From positions 310,001 to 374,000 of the forward strand of contig JAKUTX010000001.1 of NCBI GenBank assembly GCA_022447855.1: 64,000 nt of DNA, in the 5' to 3' direction. The stretch comes from UBA6927 sp022447855 (GTDB lineage Bacteria; Chloroflexota; Dehalococcoidia; Lucifugimonadales; UBA6927). Positions 1-7,463 of this stretch are shown piece by piece. The notes beneath the pieces are model-generated. The model ran no database searches. It saw only the letters and a list, made by a program, of their open reading frames with translations, and was not told the DNA's origin. Within the stretch, counting starts at the first letter, position 1; each line of letters opens with the position of its first letter. The position numbers were made by a program, and so were the translations under genes.

Positions 1-264
1 ATTCGTGGTCCCGAACAAGCCAAAGACCCAATAAATAATGCTCCAAAAGTAGTATATTTATGTAGTGAAGCTTCAAGTCATTTAACTGGCCAAGTAGTTG
101 GAACTAGCGGTTGGCCAATGACATTATACTCACCAAGACATGTTATTAGGAGTATTCATAAAAACTCCAGATGGACCATAGATGAGTTAGAGGATTTAAT
201 CCCAATTTCATTGGCACCTGATATAGTCAACCCATCTCCGCCGACGCCACCTAAAAATACTTAA
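1..264 (+). CDS. SDR family oxidoreductase, C-terminal part (5' end outside window)
   Basis: Frame 1 is open from the window edge to a TAA at 262-264 and encodes the last 87 residues of a short-chain dehydrogenase. The stretch VVYLCSEASSHLTGQVVGTSG-like (about residues 18-38 of the visible part) is the usual last strand and turn of classical SDRs, where a small residue-rich segment precedes the final beta strand. A longer proline-rich tail follows, ending PPTPPKNT. Catalytic residues lie upstream of the window, so activity and substrate cannot be judged. cvpA starts 13 bases downstream on the same strand. Confidence 0.75.
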   Translation: MRGPEQAKDPINNAPKVVYLCSEASSHLTGQVVGTSGWPMTLYSPRHVIRSIHKNSRWTIDELEDLIPISLAPDIVNPSPPTPPKNT

Positions 265-276
265 CAAAAGGCGAAC

Positions 277-894
277 ATGAACTGGCTAGATATTATACTT
301 TCAGTAATTTTAATTCTTTGCACATTCTACGGATACCGCAAAGGATTAATTAAATGTGTCATTATATTTGGATTGGGATTTTCACTTTGGTACATTTTGA
401 CGAATTTCGGCTTATCTGCAGTCGAATTATTAATAAGTGAACAAGTTAATAAATTTATTTCATCTAGTTCATATTATATAAGCATTCTTCTTGGTTTGAT
501 ATTAGTCTTTATCGCCCTAAAAATTTTAACCCCTCTTATTAATACACTTACTCTAGGAATTCCTGGACTATTAAACAAATTAGGAGGAGCTTTTTTCGGA
601 CTCCTAATAGGCCTTATAATTGCATCAGTAATAATTGTTGGAATTTCCAGACTCTGTTATGATTTCGCACCAATAAATCAACTATCAGAAACCCTTGAAA
701 ATTCATCTCCTGTTACTAACGATTTATTATCCCATGTAAACAATACTCAAAATGATATTGAATCTACCATTACTAACTCATCAGTAACTAAATTCCTAAT
801 AAATTCAACTCCCAGATTTTTTGTTACTTTGTTGCCCAAGGAATTTGAAGCGTCGTTACTATTGCTTCAATACAAACTAGAAAATAGTCAATAG
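277..894 (+). CDS. CvpA family membrane protein
   Basis: A 205-residue protein that is mostly hydrophobic. The N-terminus (MNWLDIILSV followed by GYRKGLIK at about 19-26) is the typical opening of the CvpA/colicin V production family. About four membrane segments are visible (roughly 4-24, 26-50, 62-90 and 104-126), followed by a polar tail of about 80 residues. CvpA proteins sit in the cytoplasmic membrane; the founding member is linked to colicin V export, but the general role is unclear. The HNH gene follows 5 bases later, so the two may be co-transcribed. Family assignment is firmer than function. Confidence 0.75.
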   Translation: MNWLDIILSVILILCTFYGYRKGLIKCVIIFGLGFSLWYILTNFGLSAVELLISEQVNKFISSSSYYISILLGLILVFIALKILTPLINTLTLGIPGLLNKLGGAFFGLLIGLIIASVIIVGISRLCYDFAPINQLSETLENSSPVTNDLLSHVNNTQNDIESTITNSSVTKFLINSTPRFFVTLLPKEFEASLLLLQYKLENSQ

Positions 895-899
895 TATCC

Positions 900-1409
900 A
901 TGAGAATCAGTGCACCAGTACTAGTACTGAACCAAAATTACCAACCATTAAACATATGTAATGTACGTAGAGCAGTTGTCTTGGTGTGTGTTGGAAAAGC
1001 AGAAATAATCACCAATGGGAATATGGAGATAAAATCCATATCATCAATACTACCTGAACCAACTGTTATTAGGTTATCTCACATGGTGAAACGTCCTCCT
1101 TCAAAATCCAAATTATCTAGAAAAGCGGTCTTTTTCAGAGACAAATTCACATGTCAGTATTGTAATAACAAAACTACGCAATTAACTCTTGACCATGTCA
1201 TCCCCAGATCTAAAGGAGGCGCACATACATGGGAAAATGTTACTAGTGCATGTATCAAATGCAATCATAAAAAAGCCAGTAAAACTCCTAGAGAAGCAAG
1301 TATGAAACTAATTTCCAAACCTATGGCGCCCAGACCGAATCCATACAACATTTTCATACATAGAAAAATTGAGGACGATTGGATACCCTTCATTCCATGG
1401 TCAGCATAA
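900..1409 (+). CDS. HNH endonuclease
   Basis: A 169-residue protein with an HNH nuclease domain in its second half. Zinc-binding pairs C85-x2-C88 and C118-x2-C121 flank the metal-binding Asp98-His99 and Asn113, the usual beta-beta-alpha-metal core. The N-terminal 60 residues (APVLVLNQNYQPLNI) match the leader domain of a common stand-alone bacterial HNH family whose role is unknown; no restriction partner is adjacent. No Shine-Dalgarno is evident before the ATG. The gene converges on holB with a gap of 3 bases. Nuclease class is well supported, physiological target is not known. Confidence 0.85.
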   Translation: MRISAPVLVLNQNYQPLNICNVRRAVVLVCVGKAEIITNGNMEIKSISSILPEPTVIRLSHMVKRPPSKSKLSRKAVFFRDKFTCQYCNNKTTQLTLDHVIPRSKGGAHTWENVTSACIKCNHKKASKTPREASMKLISKPMAPRPNPYNIFIHRKIEDDWIPFIPWSA

Positions 1410-1412
1410 AAT

Positions 1413-2429
1413 TTACTTTTTTGTTATTACTGGAGTTTCCAAAACCAACTGATCCAAGACCAGCCTAGGATTAACATTCCTCTGAAGTAACTTGATTGAT
1501 CTATCAATTGTTTTGAGAATATTAATTACATCATCAATCTCAACAAAACTTGCTAATTCTAAAAAATCCTCAACATTAGAAGACGTATATGCCTTGTCTG
1601 AATTATCGAATTGAACCAGCATGAAGTCTCGCCACCAAATTTCCCACATTCTTAATTCATTGTGAACTTTTTCTGGGTCCCTTGGAAAATCCCTAGCCAA
1701 TCGTTCAGAGTAACCAAATCTTTCTTCAAGACCAGCATTTAATAGTTTATGGATCCTAGCAAATATTTCCAATCTACTATGTAGATAGTCTGGGTTATCT
1801 GCAATGAAAATAGCCATACCTATTTTCCCAGACGCTAACCGAGCAATATTCAGTGCATATGAATCCTCAAACTGATATTTTTCAATCAAATACCGTTTGA
1901 CGAACTCATCAGACACCTTTTTAATTTTCACCATCTGGCATCTAGAAATAATGGTCGGAAGTATCATAGAAAGATTAGCCGTTAGGAGTAAAAAGAATAC
2001 ATTTGGGGGGGGTTCTTCTAAAACTTTTAACAATGCATTAGATGCTTCCAATGTCATATCTTCAGAACCTAAAATTACAACAAGTCGTTGACTGCCTTCA
2101 AATGGTTTTATATTTATTGTATTACGAATTTCTCTTATTCGATCGATACCTATCGACTTACTTTTTGAGAAGCCAACATCTCCTTCTCCACCTACTTCTA
2201 TCCAATTAACATCTGTATGAATTTTTGATGTTACTCTCTTACAAGGCAAACAATCCCCACATGGTGAAGTTTCATCTTCACAAAACAAAAGCCTCGCAAA
2301 ATCTTCTGCAAGAGTTGCCTTCCCAACCCTATCTGGTCCAAAAAATAAATATGAGTGGGCCAACCTATTTTCACTTTTTGCCGCCGCAAACATTTGAATT
2401 GCATCATCTTGACCTAAACTATTCCACAC
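1413..2429 (-). CDS. holB: DNA polymerase III delta-prime subunit
   Basis: A 338-residue clamp-loader subunit of the replicative polymerase. A Walker-A-like loop GPDRVGKAT lies at 31-39, a zinc-binding cluster is formed by C50, C57, C60 and C63, and the AAA+ features EASNALLKVLEEPP and ISRC are present in the expected order. The Ser-Arg-Cys arginine-finger motif and the C-terminal collar-like helices fit delta-prime better than DnaX, which would be longer and would keep a strict GKT loop. It is divergent from htpX across a 77-base gap. Confidence 0.88.
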   Translation of the reverse strand: MWNSLGQDDAIQMFAAAKSENRLAHSYLFFGPDRVGKATLAEDFARLLFCEDETSPCGDCLPCKRVTSKIHTDVNWIEVGGEGDVGFSKSKSIGIDRIREIRNTINIKPFEGSQRLVVILGSEDMTLEASNALLKVLEEPPPNVFFLLLTANLSMILPTIISRCQMVKIKKVSDEFVKRYLIEKYQFEDSYALNIARLASGKIGMAIFIADNPDYLHSRLEIFARIHKLLNAGLEERFGYSERLARDFPRDPEKVHNELRMWEIWWRDFMLVQFDNSDKAYTSSNVEDFLELASFVEIDDVINILKTIDRSIKLLQRNVNPRLVLDQLVLETPVITKK

Positions 2430-2506
2430 AAAATGGCTCCTAGCAAATATGAATTCTGTGATTTAGTATAATCGTTAATGTACTAATCTACTACTGAAGG
2501 TGAAAT

Positions 2507-3472
2507 ATGCATCAAAACATAGGCAGAGACCGAAGTTTAACCATCCGAATGGCTTTTACTTTCTTGATGCTGTTTTTTGTATATCTATTGTTTATTGGAG
2601 TTCTAATTGCTCTCGGGGTACCATTTATGTTTACACTGGGTTTTGCAATAGTAATGTCTATATTTCAGTACTATGGATCTGACAAATTAGTACTTATGGC
2701 CACAAAAGCAAAAGTGGTAACGAATAAAGAAGAACCTGCGCTACATGAAATTATCGAGCGTCTTTCCTTAATAGCAGAAATCCCAAAACCTAAAAAAATT
2801 GCAGTAATGGATTCACATGTTCCTAATGCGTTTGCTACAGGTAGAAATCCAAAAAACTCAGTTGTAGCTGTAACCAAAGGACTGATGTCTAAACTAAATA
2901 AAAAAGAATTGGAAGCAGTAATAGCACATGAGTTAAGTCATATTAAAAATAGAGACGTAATGGTTTTAACTTGGTCCAGCGTGATAGTAATCATGGCAGG
3001 ATATCTTCTTCAAATGATGGTATTCATGAGTATTTTTGGAGGTTTTGGCGGGCACCGAAGAAACAATGATTCAGGTCAACTAGGAATGATAATCATGGTT
3101 GCTTTTGCGGTTACAATTCTAGTTTATTTTATAAGCCAAATTTTAATTATGGCTCTTTCAAGATATAGGGAATTTTCTGCAGACTTAGGCGGAGCATATT
3201 TAACTGGCGAACCGTTGCACCTAGCATCTGCTCTTACAAAAATAAGCAGCGACATGAATAGAATTCCCGAAAAAGATATGCGTCAAATTGAGCATGCCAG
3301 TGCATTTTTTATAATCCCTGCAATTAAATCAAATACAGTCGCAAAATTATTTTCGAGTCATCCAAAAGTTGAAGACCGAATTAAAAAATTAAATGATATA
3401 CAGAAAAACTTAGATTCTAGAAAATTTTCAAATTATGAGCCTCCTTACAAAAATTTTAGGCAGAAAAAATAA
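2507..3472 (+). CDS. htpX: HtpX-like M48 membrane zinc metalloprotease
   Basis: A 321-residue protease of the M48B/HtpX family, expected in the cytoplasmic membrane where it removes damaged membrane proteins. Two N-terminal membrane segments (about 15-35 and 36-52) are followed by the zinc site HELSH at 141-145, two more membrane segments (about 153-178 and 192-216), and Glu222 in the REFSAD motif as the third zinc ligand. The start was chosen after GAAGGTGA. A TATAAT hexamer at 2467-2472 could be its -10 box, although no good -35 is seen. It overlaps pspAB by 38 bases, suggesting coupled expression. Confidence 0.9.
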   Translation: MHQNIGRDRSLTIRMAFTFLMLFFVYLLFIGVLIALGVPFMFTLGFAIVMSIFQYYGSDKLVLMATKAKVVTNKEEPALHEIIERLSLIAEIPKPKKIAVMDSHVPNAFATGRNPKNSVVAVTKGLMSKLNKKELEAVIAHELSHIKNRDVMVLTWSSVIVIMAGYLLQMMVFMSIFGGFGGHRRNNDSGQLGMIIMVAFAVTILVYFISQILIMALSRYREFSADLGGAYLTGEPLHLASALTKISSDMNRIPEKDMRQIEHASAFFIIPAIKSNTVAKLFSSHPKVEDRIKKLNDIQKNLDSRKFSNYEPPYKNFRQKK

Positions 3473-4004
3473 CGCCCAGAAAAACCGCGAAAACTATTTT
3501 TCGATTATTCAAGCATACCAAGAACTACAGTCAAACACTCAACTGAAATTTGGTGATGTTGCAGGATTACTCGTTAATAAAGAAAACTTAGAATTTTTAA
3601 ACACTCAAGAAAATAACCCGTTTTTTAAAGCAACTAATACCGAAACATTACCAAATTCATCTTTTAGCATAGAAAAAGATGATCACTCAACTAATTGGGT
3701 CATTATACATGGTGAAAACTTCCCACAAATTGTTGAAAGAATTCATTTTGCTGGAGAAAAAATCACTGATCAGGGTTTTGGTGACTTAATTCTCGCAGCC
3801 GTATTTTGTGTTGAATATAACTCAAAAAAAACCTACATTATCTTCAACGTCAAGAGTGCACAATTCCATCCTCTCGTTTTAGAAGATGAAAAAACTAGAG
3901 ATAATATGCAGGAAATTAATTTAGGAACACTATTAGGTTCCGAAAAAATCCCAATAGAAAAGAATCTAGAATTGTGGCATCCTCTATGGGGAATACCATT
4001 TTAA
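3435..4004 (+). CDS. pspAB: PspA-associated protein PspAB-like
   Basis: A 189-residue protein recognised from its second half: a tryptophan-containing strand (NWVIIHGENFPQ), a helix ending in QGFGDLILAAVF, an aromatic patch AQFHPL, an RDN pair, and the closing ELWHPLWGIPF. These follow the order seen in PspAB proteins of actinobacteria and archaea, which are encoded beside htpX or PspA and are linked to membrane stress. Its reading frame begins inside the end of htpX, the neighbour usual for this family. No pspA is in the window. Assigned from memory of the family, so medium confidence; biochemical role is unknown. Confidence 0.65.
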   Translation: MSLLTKILGRKNNAQKNRENYFSIIQAYQELQSNTQLKFGDVAGLLVNKENLEFLNTQENNPFFKATNTETLPNSSFSIEKDDHSTNWVIIHGENFPQIVERIHFAGEKITDQGFGDLILAAVFCVEYNSKKTYIIFNVKSAQFHPLVLEDEKTRDNMQEINLGTLLGSEKIPIEKNLELWHPLWGIPF

Positions 4005-4058
4005 ACCTAAAGAACATCATATAAATGTTCAAATTATCAAGACTGTATTGACTGAAAT

Positions 4059-5573
4059 TTGATTCCTAAACTTCCTAAAAAATTCGCAGTAGCTTTGGCA
4101 ATTCGTACTAAACGAGTTGGGCGTGAACATATATTATTAGTTCAGCGACCAATTGACGACAAAGATTTCCCTGGGAAATGGGGATTACCCGCTACTTCTT
4201 TCAAAGATAAAGATTCCTTGAAAAATCATGCTATCAATCTCGCCAAAGAAAAATTAGGGGTCCGAGTTACTCTGGGAACGCAACTACATTCAGGAACTCA
4301 AAAACGAGCCGATCATATTTTGGAAATGACTCTATACGATGCCTGGTTACCCGAGCAAAAGATAAACTTAAAAACCCCAGAAAATTCAAAGTCAAAAACT
4401 TTTTATACCAATTTTAAATGGGGTCAAGCTAAAGAATTAATGGAAACCGCAGAGATGGGATCTCTATGTAGTCAACTTTTGATTCAAAATTCAAAAAGCA
4501 GAATGGACCTACAAAAATCCCTTAAAAAAAAGGCTGCACTAACTTTTACATGGAATAATCTTCCAACAATTTCAGATGGTATTGCTGGAACTGGGGGCTC
4601 GATAAGAAACAAATTTGGAGATTTCATGGTTGAAGAAATTCCATCATATAATCCTTCTGGAATTGGCGACCATCTTTTTGCATTTATTCAGAAATCCGGT
4701 GTCTCAACTAACGAATTATTACAAGAATTAAAAACCCACGGTATTCCTTCAGACCAAGTAGGTATAGCAGGAATGAAAGATAAATACAGTATTTCAAAAC
4801 AATGGATCAGCATTCCTAAAATATATGAAAATACTTTGAACTCTCTCAATGAAAATGAAAAAATTGATATCATCAAAACTTCATACCATACCAACAAACT
4901 TGGAATAGGACACCTAATAGGGAATAATTTTTCTATTCGTGTCAGAAATCCCAATAAAGATTGGAAACCTTTAGCAGAATCAACAATTGAAGTATTAAAA
5001 AAATTAGGAATGCCAAATTATTTCGGTCCTCAAAGATTTGGAAAGTCAAAAAATAATGCGGAAATTGGCCTAGAAATTTTAAGGGGCCATGGCCCAAAAC
5101 TTAACAAGCAACTTTCTAGATTGTTCATAGATTCTTTACAATCATTTCTATTCAACAAGAATTTAGCACACAGAATTAATTCAGATATGTTTGATTTAGT
5201 ATTAGAAGGAGATTTCGCTAAAAAACATGATACTGGGGGAGTGTTTTTCGTTGAAAACCCTGTTCTGGAATCCGAAAGGTCTAAAAAACTTCAAATAAGT
5301 TCTTTATTACCACTATATGGTCGAAAGATTCGCCCCAGCGAACATAATGCAGGTGAAATCGAGAATAGACTAATGGAAGATTTTGGAATCATTTGGAGTG
5401 AATTCGCAAATTTCAGTACAGGTTTCAGAAGAATTAGTAGAGTGAATTTAGATGATATTAATTTAACACCTGAAACTGATGGTTACACTATAATTTTCTC
5501 TTTACCCAAAGGGTCATTTGCTACATGTATGTTACGTGAAATTATGAAAACCCCAGTTGATCTTGAATCATGA
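4059..5573 (+). CDS. truD: Fusion of a degenerate Nudix-like domain and tRNA pseudouridine synthase TruD
   Basis: A 504-residue protein with two parts. Residues about 165-500 are TruD, which makes pseudouridine 13 in some tRNAs: GIAGMKDKYSISKQ carries the catalytic Asp241, and YFGPQRFG at 321-328 is the family motif. Residues about 5-145 look like a Nudix fold (KFAVALAIR, LLVQRP, FPGKWGLPA), but the Nudix box at about 41-68 lacks the REVxEE glutamates, reading INLAKEKLGV, so hydrolase activity is unlikely. TruD alone is usually about 340 residues. No good ATG exists; TTG at 4059 is the likeliest start. A 6-bp inverted repeat (4012-4017 with 4025-4030) lies just upstream. Confidence 0.85.
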   Translation: MIPKLPKKFAVALAIRTKRVGREHILLVQRPIDDKDFPGKWGLPATSFKDKDSLKNHAINLAKEKLGVRVTLGTQLHSGTQKRADHILEMTLYDAWLPEQKINLKTPENSKSKTFYTNFKWGQAKELMETAEMGSLCSQLLIQNSKSRMDLQKSLKKKAALTFTWNNLPTISDGIAGTGGSIRNKFGDFMVEEIPSYNPSGIGDHLFAFIQKSGVSTNELLQELKTHGIPSDQVGIAGMKDKYSISKQWISIPKIYENTLNSLNENEKIDIIKTSYHTNKLGIGHLIGNNFSIRVRNPNKDWKPLAESTIEVLKKLGMPNYFGPQRFGKSKNNAEIGLEILRGHGPKLNKQLSRLFIDSLQSFLFNKNLAHRINSDMFDLVLEGDFAKKHDTGGVFFVENPVLESERSKKLQISSLLPLYGRKIRPSEHNAGEIENRLMEDFGIIWSEFANFSTGFRRISRVNLDDINLTPETDGYTIIFSLPKGSFATCMLREIMKTPVDLES

Positions 5574-5589
5574 AATTTAATTTCCAGTC

Positions 5590-5618
5590 TTTATCTAAGT
5601 AGAATTTAACCGTATAAT
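5590..5618 (+). promoter_or_regulatory. Possible promoter of the mannonate dehydratase gene
   Basis: A perfect TATAAT lies at 5613-5618, with a weak TTTATC 17 bases upstream at 5590-5595. The predicted transcript would start near 5625, giving a leader of about 20 bases to the ATG at 5648. The -35 match is poor, so the call rests on the -10 box and its placement. Confidence 0.35.
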
Positions 5619-5647
5619 TGCGAAATCTTAATACAGAGGGATTACAA

Positions 5648-6637
5648 ATGCATGTAGGAACACAACTAAAAGCACGATCAGAAAATGATTACCGAGTGTT
5701 TGCACAATTAGGTGTAAACAACATATGTGGCTTCCCTAATGAACACCACTCAGAATGGACTGCAACTACATTGACACAATACCGTGAATATGTGGAATCA
5801 TTTGGCTTAAACCTCGATATGGTCCAATTACCACTCGCATCAAACAAAATAGATTCAGCTGAACTTCCTGCCATCATGTTAGGAACAGACCCGCAGAGAG
5901 ATCGAGACATAGAACATTGTTGTAATATCATCCGAATGTGTGCGGCAGCTGGGATTCCCGCAGTGAAGTACAATCTAACTATTTTGGGAGTAGTAAGTAG
6001 TGATCCTGTATTAACGAGAGGAGGTGCAAAAACTCGCTCCTTTAACTACGCTCAAGCATTGAAGGAATTACCAGACACAACTATCGCTGGGCTAGTTGAT
6101 GCGGATACAATGTGGGAAAGAATCAATTATTTCATTCAACGTGTAGTCCCAGTAGCCGATGAATACAAAATAAGAATGGCATTACATCCACATGACCCAG
6201 GAGTACCCAGTCCTCAAGGATTACAAGGAGTTGATAGAGTACTTGGAAGTGTAGAAGGAATGAAAAAATTCATATCCTTACATCCTAGTGATTATCATGG
6301 ATTCAATTTTTGCCAAGGAACCGTATCTGAAATGCTGGAAAATCCTGGCAAAGAAATCTATGAGGTAATACGTTATTTTGGTGAACGCAAAAAAATTTTC
6401 AATGTTCATTTTCGCAACATTACTGGAGGTTTTGGAGATTTTGAAGAAACTTTTATTGATAATGGGGACGTCGACATGCATCTTGCGGCTAAAGCATATC
6501 ACGAAGTAAATTACCCTTACATGATTATGCCAGATCATGTTCCTCACCTATCAGGAGAAAATGAAAAAATGGTTGGATTTGCTTACACATATGGTTATAT
6601 AAAATCTCTAATTAAATCCGTCCAATATTGGAGCTAA
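5648..6637 (+). CDS. uxuA: Mannonate dehydratase
   Basis: A 329-residue TIM-barrel protein resembling UxuA, which dehydrates D-mannonate to 2-keto-3-deoxygluconate in hexuronate breakdown. Family features in order are HPHDPGVPSPQG, the CQGT segment, the metal-site HFRN, and GDVDM near the C-terminus, then a histidine in PDHVP. The ATG at 5648 is chosen because GAGGG lies 8 bases upstream; an in-frame TTG at 5618 falls on a likely -10 box. The pathway partners kdgK/kdgA are not nearby. Other sugar-acid dehydratases of the same fold cannot be excluded. Confidence 0.82.
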   Translation: MHVGTQLKARSENDYRVFAQLGVNNICGFPNEHHSEWTATTLTQYREYVESFGLNLDMVQLPLASNKIDSAELPAIMLGTDPQRDRDIEHCCNIIRMCAAAGIPAVKYNLTILGVVSSDPVLTRGGAKTRSFNYAQALKELPDTTIAGLVDADTMWERINYFIQRVVPVADEYKIRMALHPHDPGVPSPQGLQGVDRVLGSVEGMKKFISLHPSDYHGFNFCQGTVSEMLENPGKEIYEVIRYFGERKKIFNVHFRNITGGFGDFEETFIDNGDVDMHLAAKAYHEVNYPYMIMPDHVPHLSGENEKMVGFAYTYGYIKSLIKSVQYWS

Positions 6638-6641
6638 TCCT

Positions 6642-7271
6642 ATTCAAAACCCAACCCAATCCAATTTAATACCCGCTATAGGAATACTCAGTGCTTCAGA
6701 CAAAAAAATTAAAGCACATGCTGATGCAATAGACCGTAATGGAGGATTACCTTACCCAATAGTCACATTTCGTTCAACAGCTACTGAAGAAATAATCAAC
6801 TCAATTGATGGATTATTATTGTGCGGAAATGACCCTGCAGAATGGCCACTGATAGAAGCACTCATTGCTTTAAAAATTCCTATTTTAGCTACCGGGAATG
6901 GACTTCATGCTTTAAATATCGTTATGGGAGGTGAATCACCGATTCCAAACATGTATCAATCAGAATCTCACGACAATGCCTCATTCCACAGAATATTTAT
7001 TTCACCAGGAAGTCAATTGGCCAAAATCTTAGGTTCTGGAGGATTCGTAAGAGTTAATAGTAACCACACTTCCTCACTGAAAGAAGCACAAAAATCAAAA
7101 AAATTGTCTGCATGCGCTTATGGACTTGAAGATGGGGTATTAGAGGGTGTTGAACAAACCCTAGAACAAAATATAATTGGAGTTCAGTTTAATCCAGAAA
7201 GACGATCAGATTTGCCTCCTCATTTTGAACGACTTTTTCAGTGGCTGATCAAAGTCGCCTCAGATTCTTAA
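6642..7271 (+). CDS. Class I glutamine amidotransferase-like (PuuD/peptidase C26-like) protein lacking catalytic residues
   Basis: The frame stays open from 6612 and reads as the N-terminus of a class I amidotransferase domain (LIPAIGILSAS, AHADAIDRNGG, SIDGLLLCGND), so the protein begins well before the first standard start, TTG at 6819. No ATG, GTG or TTG exists earlier; ATT at 6642 follows GGAG at 6630-6633 with an 8-base gap and is my choice (209 residues). The nucleophile elbow reads ATGNGLHALN, with Gly85 where Cys is expected, and QFNPE has Asn184 where the catalytic His should be. It is probably a non-enzymatic homologue or an early pseudogene. It follows uxuA by 4 bases. Confidence 0.6.
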   Translation: MQNPTQSNLIPAIGILSASDKKIKAHADAIDRNGGLPYPIVTFRSTATEEIINSIDGLLLCGNDPAEWPLIEALIALKIPILATGNGLHALNIVMGGESPIPNMYQSESHDNASFHRIFISPGSQLAKILGSGGFVRVNSNHTSSLKEAQKSKKLSACAYGLEDGVLEGVEQTLEQNIIGVQFNPERRSDLPPHFERLFQWLIKVASDS

Positions 7272-7307
7272 AATCAATAAAATTTTCTCCAGAACCTGTC
7301 ATAAACG

Positions 7308-7336
7308 GGGACATTACGTGTTTCACATGTTATAAT
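7308..7336 (+). promoter_or_regulatory. Possible gyrA promoter
   Basis: TATAAT at 7331-7336 is a perfect -10 box, with GGGACA 17 bases upstream at 7308-7313 keeping only the ACA half of a -35 box. Transcription from here would give a leader of roughly 120 bases before gyrA. Confidence 0.4.
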
Positions 7337-7394
7337 GATTATGCAAAAGATGTGTTTACCTCAGGTTTACAATTAAAACTGCGGCATCCGCATT

Positions 7395-7420
7395 AAAATC
7401 CAATAAGAATTGGAATTTTT
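7395..7420 (+). terminator. Weak hairpin with T run in the gyrA leader
   Basis: CCAAT and ATTGG form a stem around an AAGA loop, extended by AAAT/ATTT and followed by TTTTT. A second small hairpin, TGCGG-CAT-CCGCA, lies just before it at about 7380-7392. The stem is short and AT-rich, so it could be a weak terminator, a leader structure for gyrA or chance. Confidence 0.3.
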
Positions 7421-7463
7421 GATCTAACAGCTCTAAATTAAAAGTTGAATACAGGAGCCAAAA

